This document shows positions 27,149 to 36,381 of a DNA stretch of 64,000 nt, in pieces. Both the position numbers and the translations under genes were made by a program. The DNA comes from Bradyrhizobium nitroreducens (GTDB taxonomy: Bacteria; Pseudomonadota; Alphaproteobacteria; Rhizobiales; Xanthobacteraceae). The stretch is taken from positions 3,763,026-3,827,025 of the forward strand of contig NZ_LFJC01000003.1 in NCBI RefSeq assembly GCF_002776695.1, in the 5' to 3' direction. The first letter of the stretch is position 1, and each line of letters starts with the position of its first letter. The notes below the pieces were generated by a model. The model saw only the letters and a program-made list of their open reading frames with translations. It made no database searches and was not told the DNA's origin.

Positions 27149-28210
27149 TTACCCCTGCGCCCGCAGCTTCTCTGCCGCCTTCGGCGCGAAATAGCTGAGC
27201 ACGCCGTCGGCGCCGGCGCGCTTGAAGGCAAGCAGGCTCTCCATCATCGCGCGCTCGCCGTCGAGCCAGCCGTTGTTCGCGGCGGCTGCAATCATCGCGT
27301 ATTCGCCGGAGACCTGATAGGCGAAGGTCGGCATCGCGAACGTATCCTTCACGCGGCGGACCACGTCGAGATAGGGCATGCCGGGCTTCACCATCACCAT
27401 GTCGGCGCCTTCGGCGATGTCGAGCTCGACCTCGCGCAGCGCCTCGTCGGAGTTGGCGCTGTCCATCTGATAGGTGCGCTTGTCGCCGGTCAGCGTCTTG
27501 GCCGAGCCGATCGCGTCTCGGAAGGGCCCATAGAAGGCGGAGGCGTATTTGGCCGCATAGGCCATGATCTGCACGTCGGACAGGCCGGAGCGATCCAGTC
27601 CCTCGCGGATCGCGGCCACGCGGCCGTCCATCATGTCGGAGGGCGCGATGATGTCGCAGCCGGCCTCGGCCTGCACCAGGGCCTGGCGCACCAGCACCGC
27701 GACCGTCTCGTCGTTCAGGATCCTGCCGTCCGAGATCAGGCCATCATGGCCGTGGCTGGTGAAGGGATCGAGCGCGACGTCGCAGAGCAGGCCGATGTCC
27801 GGAAACTCCTTCTTGATCGCACGCACCGCCTGGCAAACCAGATTGTTCGGATTGGTCGCTTCAGAGCCTTCCTCGTCGCGCAGGGACGGGTCGGTGTAGG
27901 GAAACAGCGCGATGCAGGGAATGGTGAGCTTCATGGCGCGCTCGGCCTCGCGCACGGCCTGGTCGACGCTGAGGCGCTCGACGCCGGGCATCGAGGCGAC
28001 CTGCTCGCGCTTGTTGTTGCCGTCGATCAGGAACAGCGGCCAGATCAGATCGTCGGTGGTGAGCACGTTCTCCCGCACCATGCGCCGGGCCCATTCGGCC
28101 TTGCGGTTGCGGCGCGGGCGGACGGTCAGATCGAGGGCATGGGGCACCATCGTGCCCTCGTGGCGCGAGACCTCGCGCAATTCGATCGGACGTCCGTATT
28201 TGATCGCCAT
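27149..28210 (-). CDS. hemB: Delta-aminolevulinic acid dehydratase (porphobilinogen synthase)
   Basis: A 353-aa enzyme that joins two aminolevulinate molecules to porphobilinogen in haem synthesis. The Schiff-base lysines are Lys221 (MAYAAKYASAFYGP) and Lys275 (MVMVKPGMPY). In the metal loop DVALDPFTSHGHDG, Asp replaces the three Cys of zinc enzymes, the pattern known for Mg2+-dependent HemB of Bradyrhizobium. GGAGGAAG precedes the ATG at 28210. It is divergent from the membrane protein at 28348. Confidence 0.96.
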   Translation of the reverse strand: MAIKYGRPIELREVSRHEGTMVPHALDLTVRPRRNRKAEWARRMVRENVLTTDDLIWPLFLIDGNNKREQVASMPGVERLSVDQAVREAERAMKLTIPCIALFPYTDPSLRDEEGSEATNPNNLVCQAVRAIKKEFPDIGLLCDVALDPFTSHGHDGLISDGRILNDETVAVLVRQALVQAEAGCDIIAPSDMMDGRVAAIREGLDRSGLSDVQIMAYAAKYASAFYGPFRDAIGSAKTLTGDKRTYQMDSANSDEALREVELDIAEGADMVMVKPGMPYLDVVRRVKDTFAMPTFAYQVSGEYAMIAAAANNGWLDGERAMMESLLAFKRAGADGVLSYFAPKAAEKLRAQG

Positions 28211-28347
28211 CACTCTTCCTCCGGCTGGAATTATTCTTATACCAGCTCGCACGGTTCCCGTCACCGCGGCTTGACCTGCCGCAAGGCAGAGTTGAACGGA
28301 AGGCGCGGCCGATTGATTTTGCAGGGCGAAGCAGCCACAAAGGGCCC

Positions 28348-28857
28348 ATGTCCGAGATCTCCACCCGCGATGCGGCCCGCGACGGCGCAAGGGACACTAC
28401 CAGAGACGCCGCCAGAGAGACCGCCAGAGAGACCGCCATGTCGGTCGCTGCGATCTCGTCGGAGCGGACCGAGTCCGACGACAATGTCTGGACGCGCCGC
28501 CTGGTGCTGTTCCTGCGGGTGATGGCGCTGCTCTCGATCCTGAAGGGGCTCTATCACTGGGCGCAGGTTACCGGCTTCGTCGGCGGCGAGGACGAGGCGT
28601 TCGAGAACCAGTCGATGGCCTGGCAGGCCGCCACCGTCTACTTCGCCGTGATCGAGCTCGTCGCCGCGGTCGGGCTATGGCTGGCGACGCCATGGGGCGC
28701 GGTGGTGTGGCTGACCACCGTGGTGTCGATGGCGGTGATCGAGCTGATGTTCCCGGGAATCTACGGCGGCAGCCTGATCGTCGTCGGCGTCGAGGCCTTC
28801 ATGCTTGCCGCTTATCTCGCGCTCGCGTGGATGGCCGCGCGCGAACGGCCGCCGTAG
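28348..28857 (+). CDS. DUF6163-like membrane protein with RD/AR repeats at the N-terminus
   Basis: A 169-aa protein. Residues 6-30 are a charged low-complexity stretch of RDxARD/ARETA units, encoded in part by two tandem 12-mers (gccagagagacc at 28411-28422 and 28423-28434). About four membrane helices follow (47-66, 90-112, 114-133, 140-160). Family assignment as DUF6163 is from memory. The ATG at 28348 has AAAGGG close by; the Met at 28438 would remove the repeat and is an alternative start. Confidence 0.7.
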   Translation: MSEISTRDAARDGARDTTRDAARETARETAMSVAAISSERTESDDNVWTRRLVLFLRVMALLSILKGLYHWAQVTGFVGGEDEAFENQSMAWQAATVYFAVIELVAAVGLWLATPWGAVVWLTTVVSMAVIELMFPGIYGGSLIVVGVEAFMLAAYLALAWMAARERPP

Positions 28858-28879
28858 GGCGGACGATCGCAAAGCACAC

Positions 28880-29017
28880 TCTCGTGCCCCGGACGCAGCG
28901 CAGCGCTCCTTCAGCGGTGCGCTGCAGAGCCGGGGCCCATCTCTCCGCAATCTCGCTTTGAAACATCTGGGTCCCGGCTCTGCGCGCCGCTTTGCGGCGC
29001 TTGTCCGGGACACGAGA
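28880..29017. repeat. Dispersed inverted repeat, copy 2
   Basis: The ends are actctcgtgccccggac and gtccgggacacgagagt, nearly perfect inverted repeats. Internal arms gcagagccggggccc and gggtcccggctctgcgc match the copy at 14188-14310. The rest of the gap to 29365 is AT-rich, holds no gene and is probably the ldtR promoter region. Confidence 0.85.
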
Positions 29018-29334
29018 GTGTTCAGCTTGGTTGACCGCTGGTTGCCTAAAATTTGCGGTAAGTTTTCGTTGACCAGCCGGTTCCGCCACAGCTCTTACGC
29101 GCCCGTTTCGAAACGGAGCGGGGCTGTTCTGGAATGCGACAGGTGCGGCGGACGGAGGGTGAACAGGACCTTGCGAAGGTCAACAGAGAGTTGCGAAAAG
29201 TGCTTGTGGCACAGGCTTAATCCGCAATTCACTGTCTTAAATTCATGATCTCTTTATTCTCTTATTTAAGCCGATCTTCAAACGCGCCCCTTAAGTTGCA
29301 CCTATCAGACGGGACACAAGTTTCGTCGAATAAG

Positions 29335-29351
29335 TGTCGATAAAAACGACA
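29335..29351. promoter_or_regulatory. Candidate operator upstream of ldtR
   Basis: TGTCG (29335-29339) and CGACA (29347-29351) form a 5-7-5 dyad around ataaaaa, ending 14 bases before the regulator's ATG. A second GACAC...GTGTC pair overlaps it. MarR-type proteins often repress their own genes from such sites; autoregulation here is inference. Confidence 0.35.
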
Positions 29352-29365
29352 ACAGGGGAAGTGTC

Positions 29366-29884
29366 ATGATGAAAGCCGTCGCAACTGCGGCAGATACCGC
29401 AGAGCGCGTCTCCGGCCAGCAGGGTTCGGTGCAGTCGCTCTATCTGGAAGCTTTGACTCTGGTGGAGCGGCTGCATCGCCGGCTCCTCGACGTGATCAAG
29501 GACGAATTCGATCGCCGCGGCCGCGCGGACATCAACTCGGTGCAGGCGCTCCTGCTCTACAACATCGGCGACAAGGAGCTGACCGCGGGCGAGCTGCGCA
29601 CGCGCGGTTACTATCTCGGCTCCAACGTCTCCTACAATCTGAAGAAGCTCGTCGAGCTCGGCTTCCTCGATCATCAGCGCTCGCGCGTCGATCGCCGCTC
29701 GGTGCGCATCCGCCTGACCCCGCAGGGCCAGGAAGTCCGCCGCATCGTCGATGCGCTCTACCAGAAGCACGTCAAGACGGTCGAGCAGGTCGGCGGCATC
29801 TCGGGCGAGGAATTCTCGACCCTCAACAAGTCGCTGCATCGCCTCGAGCGGTTCTGGACCGACCAGATCTTGTATCGGCTCTGA
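29366..29884 (+). CDS. ldtR: LdtR-like MarR-family transcriptional regulator
   Basis: A 172-aa winged-helix protein. The segment INSVQALLLYNIGDKELTAG with RGYYLGSNVSYNLKKLVELG is the hallmark of LdtR, studied in Liberibacter and rhizobia as a regulator of an L,D-transpeptidase and osmotic tolerance. The wing is RSRVDRRSVRIRL. The ATG at 29366 is followed by a second ATG at 29369; ggggaagtg lies upstream. The target gene is not in this window. Confidence 0.85.
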   Translation: MMKAVATAADTAERVSGQQGSVQSLYLEALTLVERLHRRLLDVIKDEFDRRGRADINSVQALLLYNIGDKELTAGELRTRGYYLGSNVSYNLKKLVELGFLDHQRSRVDRRSVRIRLTPQGQEVRRIVDALYQKHVKTVEQVGGISGEEFSTLNKSLHRLERFWTDQILYRL

Positions 29885-30078
29885 TTTTTCCAAGGGATTA
29901 GGCCAAGCCGGCCCGCAACAAGACCGGCAAGCTTCCCAAAACGTGCCTGACTTCCCCAAGCGCATCGGCCCGGAGTTGCCCCCGGACCGGTGCGTTTACA
30001 TTTTTGCACCTGCGAAAAAAGTCGCGCCTGCGAGGAACCAGTTCCGCCCTCGGTGCTTATCTCCTTCGGATCGGAGAC

Positions 30079-30321
30079 ATGTCGATGCTGGTCGAGCGCG
30101 GGCTTCAGGCGATGAACGTGGAACTCGTGAGCGAGGCCTACGCCATCGCCGCGAATTACCTTCGCCGGTCCGGCGCGATCCCCGATACGCTCGTCACCGA
30201 CGAACGCCTGCTCGGGATCATCGTGAAGCTGCTCCAGCACGGCGAATTCAACAGGATCAGGCTCGCCAACAAGGCGATCGCCCGGTTCGAGGCGCAGGCC
30301 GAGGCCCGCGCGGTTGCCTGA
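30079..30321 (+). CDS. Small helical protein, 80 aa, paralogue of the 4651 gene
   Basis: Hypothetical protein; residues about 20-75 resemble the 70-aa product at 4651-4863 (NYLRRSGAI, then RLANKAIARFE). GGAG at 30073-30076 is too close to the ATG at 30079 and well spaced for the ATG at 30085, so the true start may be two codons in. It is followed closely by the 30359 gene on the same strand and may form a pair with it. No known function. Confidence 0.65.
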   Translation: MSMLVERGLQAMNVELVSEAYAIAANYLRRSGAIPDTLVTDERLLGIIVKLLQHGEFNRIRLANKAIARFEAQAEARAVA

Positions 30322-30358
30322 TCAACAGTCCCAAAACACCGACGAACCAGAGGGTGCC

Positions 30359-30580
30359 ATGGAAGCCGCCATCGACCGCATCATGCAGACCTATGACCTG
30401 CTCGCCAACCGCACCGCCGCGGCCAGCGAGGAGGCGAGGGCCAAGGTCACGAACTACCTCAACACCCTGATGGAAGCCGGCGAGAAGGACCCGCACAGGT
30501 TGACAGTCTGCGGCCTGACCTACCTGCGGCAGCTCGACGGCAGCGTGGACCCGGTGAAGGCGGGGTATACGGGGCTGTGA
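30359..30580 (+). CDS. Small hypothetical protein, 73 aa
   Basis: Starts MEAAIDRIMQTYDLL and is rich in helix formers; the C-terminal part is VCGLTYLRQLDGSVDPVKAGYTGL. I have no family for it. AGAGGG lies just before the ATG at 30359. A TTG at 30314, overlapping the end of the upstream gene, could extend it by 15 residues. Tight spacing to the upstream gene suggests co-transcription. Confidence 0.6.
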   Translation: MEAAIDRIMQTYDLLANRTAAASEEARAKVTNYLNTLMEAGEKDPHRLTVCGLTYLRQLDGSVDPVKAGYTGL

Positions 30581-30848
30581 CGGGACATTGGCCGCAGTCC
30601 GCCGCCCAGGGGTGAGACGTTAAGGCCCGAAGCGGTCCCATTTCGGGTTTAGGCGGACGGGCGGTTCCTCGAACCGGCCCGGTTGCCGAAATTCCCCGAT
30701 CCCCACCATATCTTGCACAAATATCGAGCCCGACCCGCAAATGCTTGGCCTGTTGCGGGCGATGTGGTAGATCGCGCGTGCTTCCGATCGCCACACCAGA
30801 CCCGCCCGTAGCCCGCCAAAAGGCTGCGGCGGTGGAGATATTCGCAAG

Positions 30849-32159
<1,311 letters not shown>

Positions 32160-32187
32160 GGCCAAGAGAACTGATTAAGGTCAACGG

Positions 32188-32670
32188 ATGCGCTGCCCGA
32201 ACTGCAACAGTCTCGATACGCAGGTAAAGGACTCGCGTCCGACCGAGGACTCTTCCGTCATTCGCAGGCGGCGCGTGTGCGTCGCCTGCGAATTTCGCTT
32301 CACCACCTTCGAGCGCGTGCAGCTGCGCGAGCTCACGGTGATCAAGCGCAACGGCCGCCGCGTGCCGTTCGACCGTGACAAGCTGATGCGCTCGGTGTCG
32401 ATCAGTCTGCGCAAGCGGCCGGTCGAGCCGGAAAGGGTGGAGAAGATGGTCTCCACCATCGTGCGCGAGCTCGAGACCGGCGGCGAGGCCGAGATCTCGT
32501 CCGAGGTGATCGGCGAGACCGTGATGGAGCATCTGCGTACGCTCGACGACGTCGCCTATGTGCGCTTCGCCTCGGTCTACCGCAATTTCCGCGAGGCCAA
32601 GGATTTCGCCAACGTGCTCGGCGAGCTCTCCGGTGAGGAGGAAGCGCGGCTTGCCGCGATCCGCAAATGA
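32188..32670 (+). CDS. nrdR: Transcriptional repressor NrdR
   Basis: A 160-aa repressor of ribonucleotide reductase genes. It has an N-terminal zinc ribbon (CPNC and CVAC) followed by an ATP-cone (from about residue 49, VIKRNGRRVPFDRDKLMRS) that senses ATP/dATP. It is 28 bases after glyA; its stop overlaps the ribD ATG (ATGA). The linkage glyA-nrdR-ribD is common in alphaproteobacteria. Confidence 0.97.
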   Translation: MRCPNCNSLDTQVKDSRPTEDSSVIRRRRVCVACEFRFTTFERVQLRELTVIKRNGRRVPFDRDKLMRSVSISLRKRPVEPERVEKMVSTIVRELETGGEAEISSEVIGETVMEHLRTLDDVAYVRFASVYRNFREAKDFANVLGELSGEEEARLAAIRK

Positions 32671-33827
32671 TCTTCCGTATCCTGGAAGATCAGTTCGCGC
32701 AGAAGGCCCGTGAGGCCAAGGACGCCGATCTTCGTTTCATGCAGCTGGCGCTGGCGCTGGGGAGGCGCGGGCAGGGTCGCACCTGGCCCAATCCGGCCGT
32801 GGGTGCCGTCATCGTCAAGGACGGCGTCATCGTCGGCCGCGGCTGGACGCAACCAGGCGGGCGGCCGCATGGCGAGCCCGAGGCTTTGCGGCGCGCAGGA
32901 GAAGCCGCCCGCGGCGCCACGCTCTACGTCACGCTCGAGCCGTGCTCGCATTTCGGCAAGTCGCCGCCTTGCGCAGATGCGGTGATCGCCGCCGGTATCA
33001 AGCGGGTGGTGGCGGCGATCGAGGATCCCAATCCGGAGGTCGCAGGGCAGGGGCATGCACGCCTGCGCGCTGCCGGCATCGCGGTGGACGTAGGCCTGTG
33101 CGCGGCGGAGGCCGCGTTCGACCATGCCGGCCATTTCCGCCGCATCCGGGACCAGCGTCCGCACGTGATCCTGAAGCTCGCGGTTTCGCCCGACGGCAAG
33201 ATCGGCGCCGCCGGCGGCAAGCCGGTCGCGATCACGGGGGAGGCGGCGCGCAATCGCGTGCATCTGCTGCGCGCGCAGAGCGATGCGATCCTGGTCGGCA
33301 TCGGCACGGTGCTGGCGGACGATCCGCAGCTCAATTGCCGCCTGCCGGGCATGGCGGCGCGCTCGCCAGTGCGTGTGGTGCTCGACCAGAGCCTGCGCAT
33401 CCCCGCTTCAAGCCAGCTCGTGCGCTCCGCGCGCGAGACGCCGCTGTGGGTCATCGCTTCTGAGCTTGCGGAGCCTGCCGCTGCAACCCGCCTTGGTGCG
33501 GCCGGTGCGCAAATATTGCGCGTGCCTGCAGGCAGTGCATCAGGGCTCGATTTGCCGGCCACACTGCATGCGTTGGCCGGGAAGGGCATCACGCGGCTGA
33601 TGGTCGAGGGCGGCAGCCGCGTTGCGGCATCGTTCGTGTCCGCCGACCTCGCCGACGAGATCTGGCTGTTCCGCGGCGCGGAAGCGGTGGGCCCTCGCGG
33701 CGTCGATGCGCTCGATGCATTGCCCCTGTCGGAAATCACGCAGTCGCAGGCCTACAAGGTTCATGCTAGCGAGACATTCGGCCAGGATACTTCCAAGGAC
33801 ACTCTCACCATCTACGAGCGCGCGTAA
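32667..33827 (+). CDS. ribD: Bifunctional riboflavin deaminase/reductase RibD
   Basis: A 386-aa cytosolic enzyme for two riboflavin steps: deamination of the pyrimidine and NADPH reduction of the ribose. The deaminase zinc site is PHGE (His68, Glu70) with PCSHFGKSPPC (Cys93, Cys102); the reductase domain begins near residue 165 (HVILKLAVSPDGKIG). The start overlaps the nrdR stop and the stop overlaps the ribE ATG (TAATG), so expression is coupled to both. Confidence 0.95.
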   Translation: MIFRILEDQFAQKAREAKDADLRFMQLALALGRRGQGRTWPNPAVGAVIVKDGVIVGRGWTQPGGRPHGEPEALRRAGEAARGATLYVTLEPCSHFGKSPPCADAVIAAGIKRVVAAIEDPNPEVAGQGHARLRAAGIAVDVGLCAAEAAFDHAGHFRRIRDQRPHVILKLAVSPDGKIGAAGGKPVAITGEAARNRVHLLRAQSDAILVGIGTVLADDPQLNCRLPGMAARSPVRVVLDQSLRIPASSQLVRSARETPLWVIASELAEPAAATRLGAAGAQILRVPAGSASGLDLPATLHALAGKGITRLMVEGGSRVAASFVSADLADEIWLFRGAEAVGPRGVDALDALPLSEITQSQAYKVHASETFGQDTSKDTLTIYERA

Positions 33828-34435
33828 TGTTCACCGGCATTGTCACCGATATCGGCGAGATCGTCAGCTTCACGCCCGTGGTGCAAGGGCAGCTGCACCG
33901 GCTGCGCATCGCCTGCAGCTACGATCAGACCACCATCGCCGACGGCGCCTCGATCGCCAGCAACGGCGTGTGCCTGACGGTGGTCGCCTCCGGCGTCGCG
34001 GGCGGCAAAACCTGGTACGATGTCGATGCGGCGGCGGAGACGCTGGCGCTGACCACGGCCAAGCACTGGAAACTGGGCACGAAGCTCAATCTCGAGCGCG
34101 CGCTCAAGATCGGCGACGAGCTCGGCGGCCATATCGTCGCCGGCCATGTCGACGGGATCGCGACCATTGTCAGGCGCGAGGACCTGCCCGACATGGCGCG
34201 GTTCGAGCTCTCCACCACGCGGGAGCTGGCGCGGTTCATCGCCACCAAGGGCTCGATCACGCTCGACGGCGTCTCGCTGACGGTCAATTCGGTCAAGGAC
34301 GTGACCTTTACGGTGCTGATCATCCCGCACACGCTCGAGGTCACCACGATCGGTGGCTGGAAGGCGGGCAGCGAGGTTAATATCGAGGTCGATCTGATGG
34401 CCCGCTATGCGGCGCGGCTGACGGAAATGAAGTGA
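33827..34435 (+). CDS. ribE: Riboflavin synthase alpha subunit
   Basis: A 202-aa protein that dismutates two lumazine molecules into riboflavin. The start MFTGIVTDIGEI and the two tandem barrel repeats are typical; repeat 1 has DGASIASNGVCLTV and repeat 2 has KGSITLDGVSLTVNSV. The ATG overlaps the ribD stop by one base. Confidence 0.96.
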   Translation: MFTGIVTDIGEIVSFTPVVQGQLHRLRIACSYDQTTIADGASIASNGVCLTVVASGVAGGKTWYDVDAAAETLALTTAKHWKLGTKLNLERALKIGDELGGHIVAGHVDGIATIVRREDLPDMARFELSTTRELARFIATKGSITLDGVSLTVNSVKDVTFTVLIIPHTLEVTTIGGWKAGSEVNIEVDLMARYAARLTEMK

Positions 34436-34447
34436 CGGCGAAGCCGC

Positions 34448-35074
34448 ATGGAGGCGGTGGTGTCGACGGCTCCAGAGCTTTCCGAACGTCCACGACCAGT
34501 CACACGCGATGCACAGACGATCACTCGTATCGTGCGCGTCAATCATGCCGGTGAGTTCGGAGCTATCAGGATCTATTCGGCGCAGCTCTGGGTGGCCCGA
34601 CATTTCGTCCCGGATTGTTGTCCTGCGCTGGAGGATATGCTGCAGGACGAGCGTAACCATTGCGCGATTTTCCGAGCGGCGATGCCTCCGCGTAATTCGC
34701 GGCCGTGCCGGATCATGCAATTGTGGAGCTGCGGCGGCTGGGTGCTGGGGTTTTTGACCGCCTGCCTCGGTCGCAACGGGATATGGGCCTGCACGGCGGC
34801 CGTGGAGGCTGCTGTTCACCGTCACCTCGACGATCAGCTCCATTTCCTCGCAACGCGCGATCCAGAGCTGCATCGCGTGATCCTGTCGATCAGGGCCGAG
34901 GAGCTCGCACATCTCAGGCACGCCGAGGATCGTTTGCGGGAAAAGCGGGCCAGCTTGCGCCTGCTGCGCGACGTCATTTCCGTCCTGACCGACATGCTGA
35001 TCTGGCTGTCGACATGGGGCGATTCAATGCATATGGCCCGTGCATTGAAAGCGGCCGGGACAGGGTCCATCTGA
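34448..35074 (+). CDS. coq7: Coq7/DMQ-hydroxylase-type di-iron protein
   Basis: A 208-aa ferritin-like protein. All six di-iron ligands of the Coq7/CLK-1 family appear: Glu in NHAGEFGA, the ExxH of DERNH, Glu in AAVEAAVHRH, and the ExxH of EELAHLRHAE. The family hydroxylates demethoxyubiquinone in ubiquinone synthesis at the inner membrane. It sits 12 bases after ribE and 123 before ribH, an odd place for it. The sequence is divergent in the loops, so another substrate is possible. Confidence 0.8.
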   Translation: MEAVVSTAPELSERPRPVTRDAQTITRIVRVNHAGEFGAIRIYSAQLWVARHFVPDCCPALEDMLQDERNHCAIFRAAMPPRNSRPCRIMQLWSCGGWVLGFLTACLGRNGIWACTAAVEAAVHRHLDDQLHFLATRDPELHRVILSIRAEELAHLRHAEDRLREKRASLRLLRDVISVLTDMLIWLSTWGDSMHMARALKAAGTGSI

Positions 35075-35197
35075 GCATATCGCTGAGCCGCTTTGCCCGA
35101 CTTCCTGCTTGGAATTGACGGTTCGGACGACTACAAAGACCCCCAAATTTCCGGCCGCCGCTGCTGCGACTGTCGTTAACTCCAAACGGATCGAAGA

Positions 35198-35689
35198 ATG
35201 GCTGACGCACGGCGTGCACCCCTGAAGGACCAGACCGACATTTCCGGCGCACGGGCGCTGATTGTCGAGGCAAGGTTCTATGACGATCTCCAGGACGCGC
35301 TTCTGGACGGCGCCGTGACCGAGTTGAAGGCGGCCGGCCTCACCCATGACGTCATCACCGTTCCGGGCGCGCTCGAAATTCCGGCGGCCGTGGCCATCGC
35401 GGTGGATGCCGCGGCGGCGAACGGCAAGCCTTATGACGCGGTGATCGCGCTTGGCTGCGTGATCCGCGGCGACACCATTCACTTCGAGATCGTCTCGCAG
35501 GAATCCTCGCGCGCGCTGATGGACCTCGCCGTGGCGCGAAAGCTGCCGCTCGGCAACGGCATCCTCACCGTCAACAACGAGGAGCAGGCCTGGGCACGGG
35601 CGCGCGCCAGCGAGCTCAACAAGGGCGGCGATGCCGCGCGCGCCGCGCTTGCCATGCTGCGCATCAAGCGCCGCCTGGCGCGGGCCTGA
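35198..35689 (+). CDS. ribH: 6,7-dimethyl-8-ribityllumazine synthase
   Basis: A 163-aa subunit of the lumazine synthase shell, the penultimate riboflavin step. VPGALEIP and GCVIRGDTIHFEIV (catalytic His in GDTIH) are signatures. The 123-base gap after coq7 leaves room for a promoter. It is followed 4 bases later by nusB. Confidence 0.96.
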   Translation: MADARRAPLKDQTDISGARALIVEARFYDDLQDALLDGAVTELKAAGLTHDVITVPGALEIPAAVAIAVDAAAANGKPYDAVIALGCVIRGDTIHFEIVSQESSRALMDLAVARKLPLGNGILTVNNEEQAWARARASELNKGGDAARAALAMLRIKRRLARA

Positions 35690-35693
35690 CGCC

Positions 35694-36206
35694 ATGGTCG
35701 ATTCCAAGAAAACGGCTGATCCCAGGAAACCGGCGGGCGCTCCGGAAAAGAAGGCGAACCGGCGCGGTGCGGCGCGGCTCGCCGCCGTCCAGGCGCTGTA
35801 CCAGATGGACATCGCGGGCGCCGGCATCAACGACATCTTCGCGGAGTTCGAGAGCCATTGGCTCGGCAACGAGGTCGAGGGCGACACCTACCTGCCGGCG
35901 GAAGCCGCGTTCTTCCGCGACGTCGTTTCCGGCGTCGTGCGCGACCAGAAGAAGCTCGATCCCTTGATCGACGAGGCATTGTCGAAGGGCTGGCCGCTCA
36001 AGCGGATCGAGGCGATCCTGCGCGCGGTGCTGCGGGCAGGGGCTTACGAGCTCCAGCATCGCAAGGACGTGCCGGGCCGCGTCGTCGTCTCCGAATATGT
36101 CGATGTCGCCAATGCCTTCGTCGACCGCGAGGAAACCGGCATGGTCAACGCCGTGCTCGACCAGATCGGCCGCCAATTCCGCGGCGAAGAGTTCGGGCGG
36201 GGGTAG
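35694..36206 (+). CDS. nusB: Transcription antitermination factor NusB
   Basis: A 170-aa all-helical RNA-binding protein of the antitermination complex on rRNA operons. Signatures are RRGAARLAAVQALYQMD and RAGAYELQHRKDVPGRVVVSEYVDVANAF. A Lys/Pro-rich leader of about 20 residues precedes the fold. The ATG at 35694 lies 4 bases after ribH, the usual ribH-nusB pair. The frame also opens upstream within ribH, which is not used. Confidence 0.96.
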   Translation: MVDSKKTADPRKPAGAPEKKANRRGAARLAAVQALYQMDIAGAGINDIFAEFESHWLGNEVEGDTYLPAEAAFFRDVVSGVVRDQKKLDPLIDEALSKGWPLKRIEAILRAVLRAGAYELQHRKDVPGRVVVSEYVDVANAFVDREETGMVNAVLDQIGRQFRGEEFGRG

Positions 36207-36257
36207 TTTCCCGCAACAGCGGTGAATTGATGCGAGACGGCTGCCCCATACCCCGTC

Positions 36258-36359
36258 GTCATCACCCGCGAAGGCGGGTGATCCAGTACGCCGCGGCCCA
36301 TCGAGTTCACACGACCGTCTCTGGAATACTGGATCGCCCGGTCAGGCCGGGCGATGACA
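36258..36359. repeat. Intergenic palindromic repeat between nusB and thiL
   Basis: gtcatcacccgcgaaggcgggtgatccagta at the left and its near-inverse tactggatcgcccggtcaggccgggcgatgac at the right form a long imperfect hairpin with small terminal hairpins. I recall similar elements scattered in rhizobial genomes. It is transcribed if nusB and thiL share a message. Confidence 0.75.
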
Positions 36360-36381
36360 GTGGCGTATGGGACGAGTGCCG

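Noticed and set aside
35075..35197. FMN riboswitch in the riboflavin cluster, and TPP riboswitch before thiL
   Set aside because: I looked for the conserved cores before ribD, ribH and thiL and saw none; ribD and ribE overlap their upstream genes, leaving no room.
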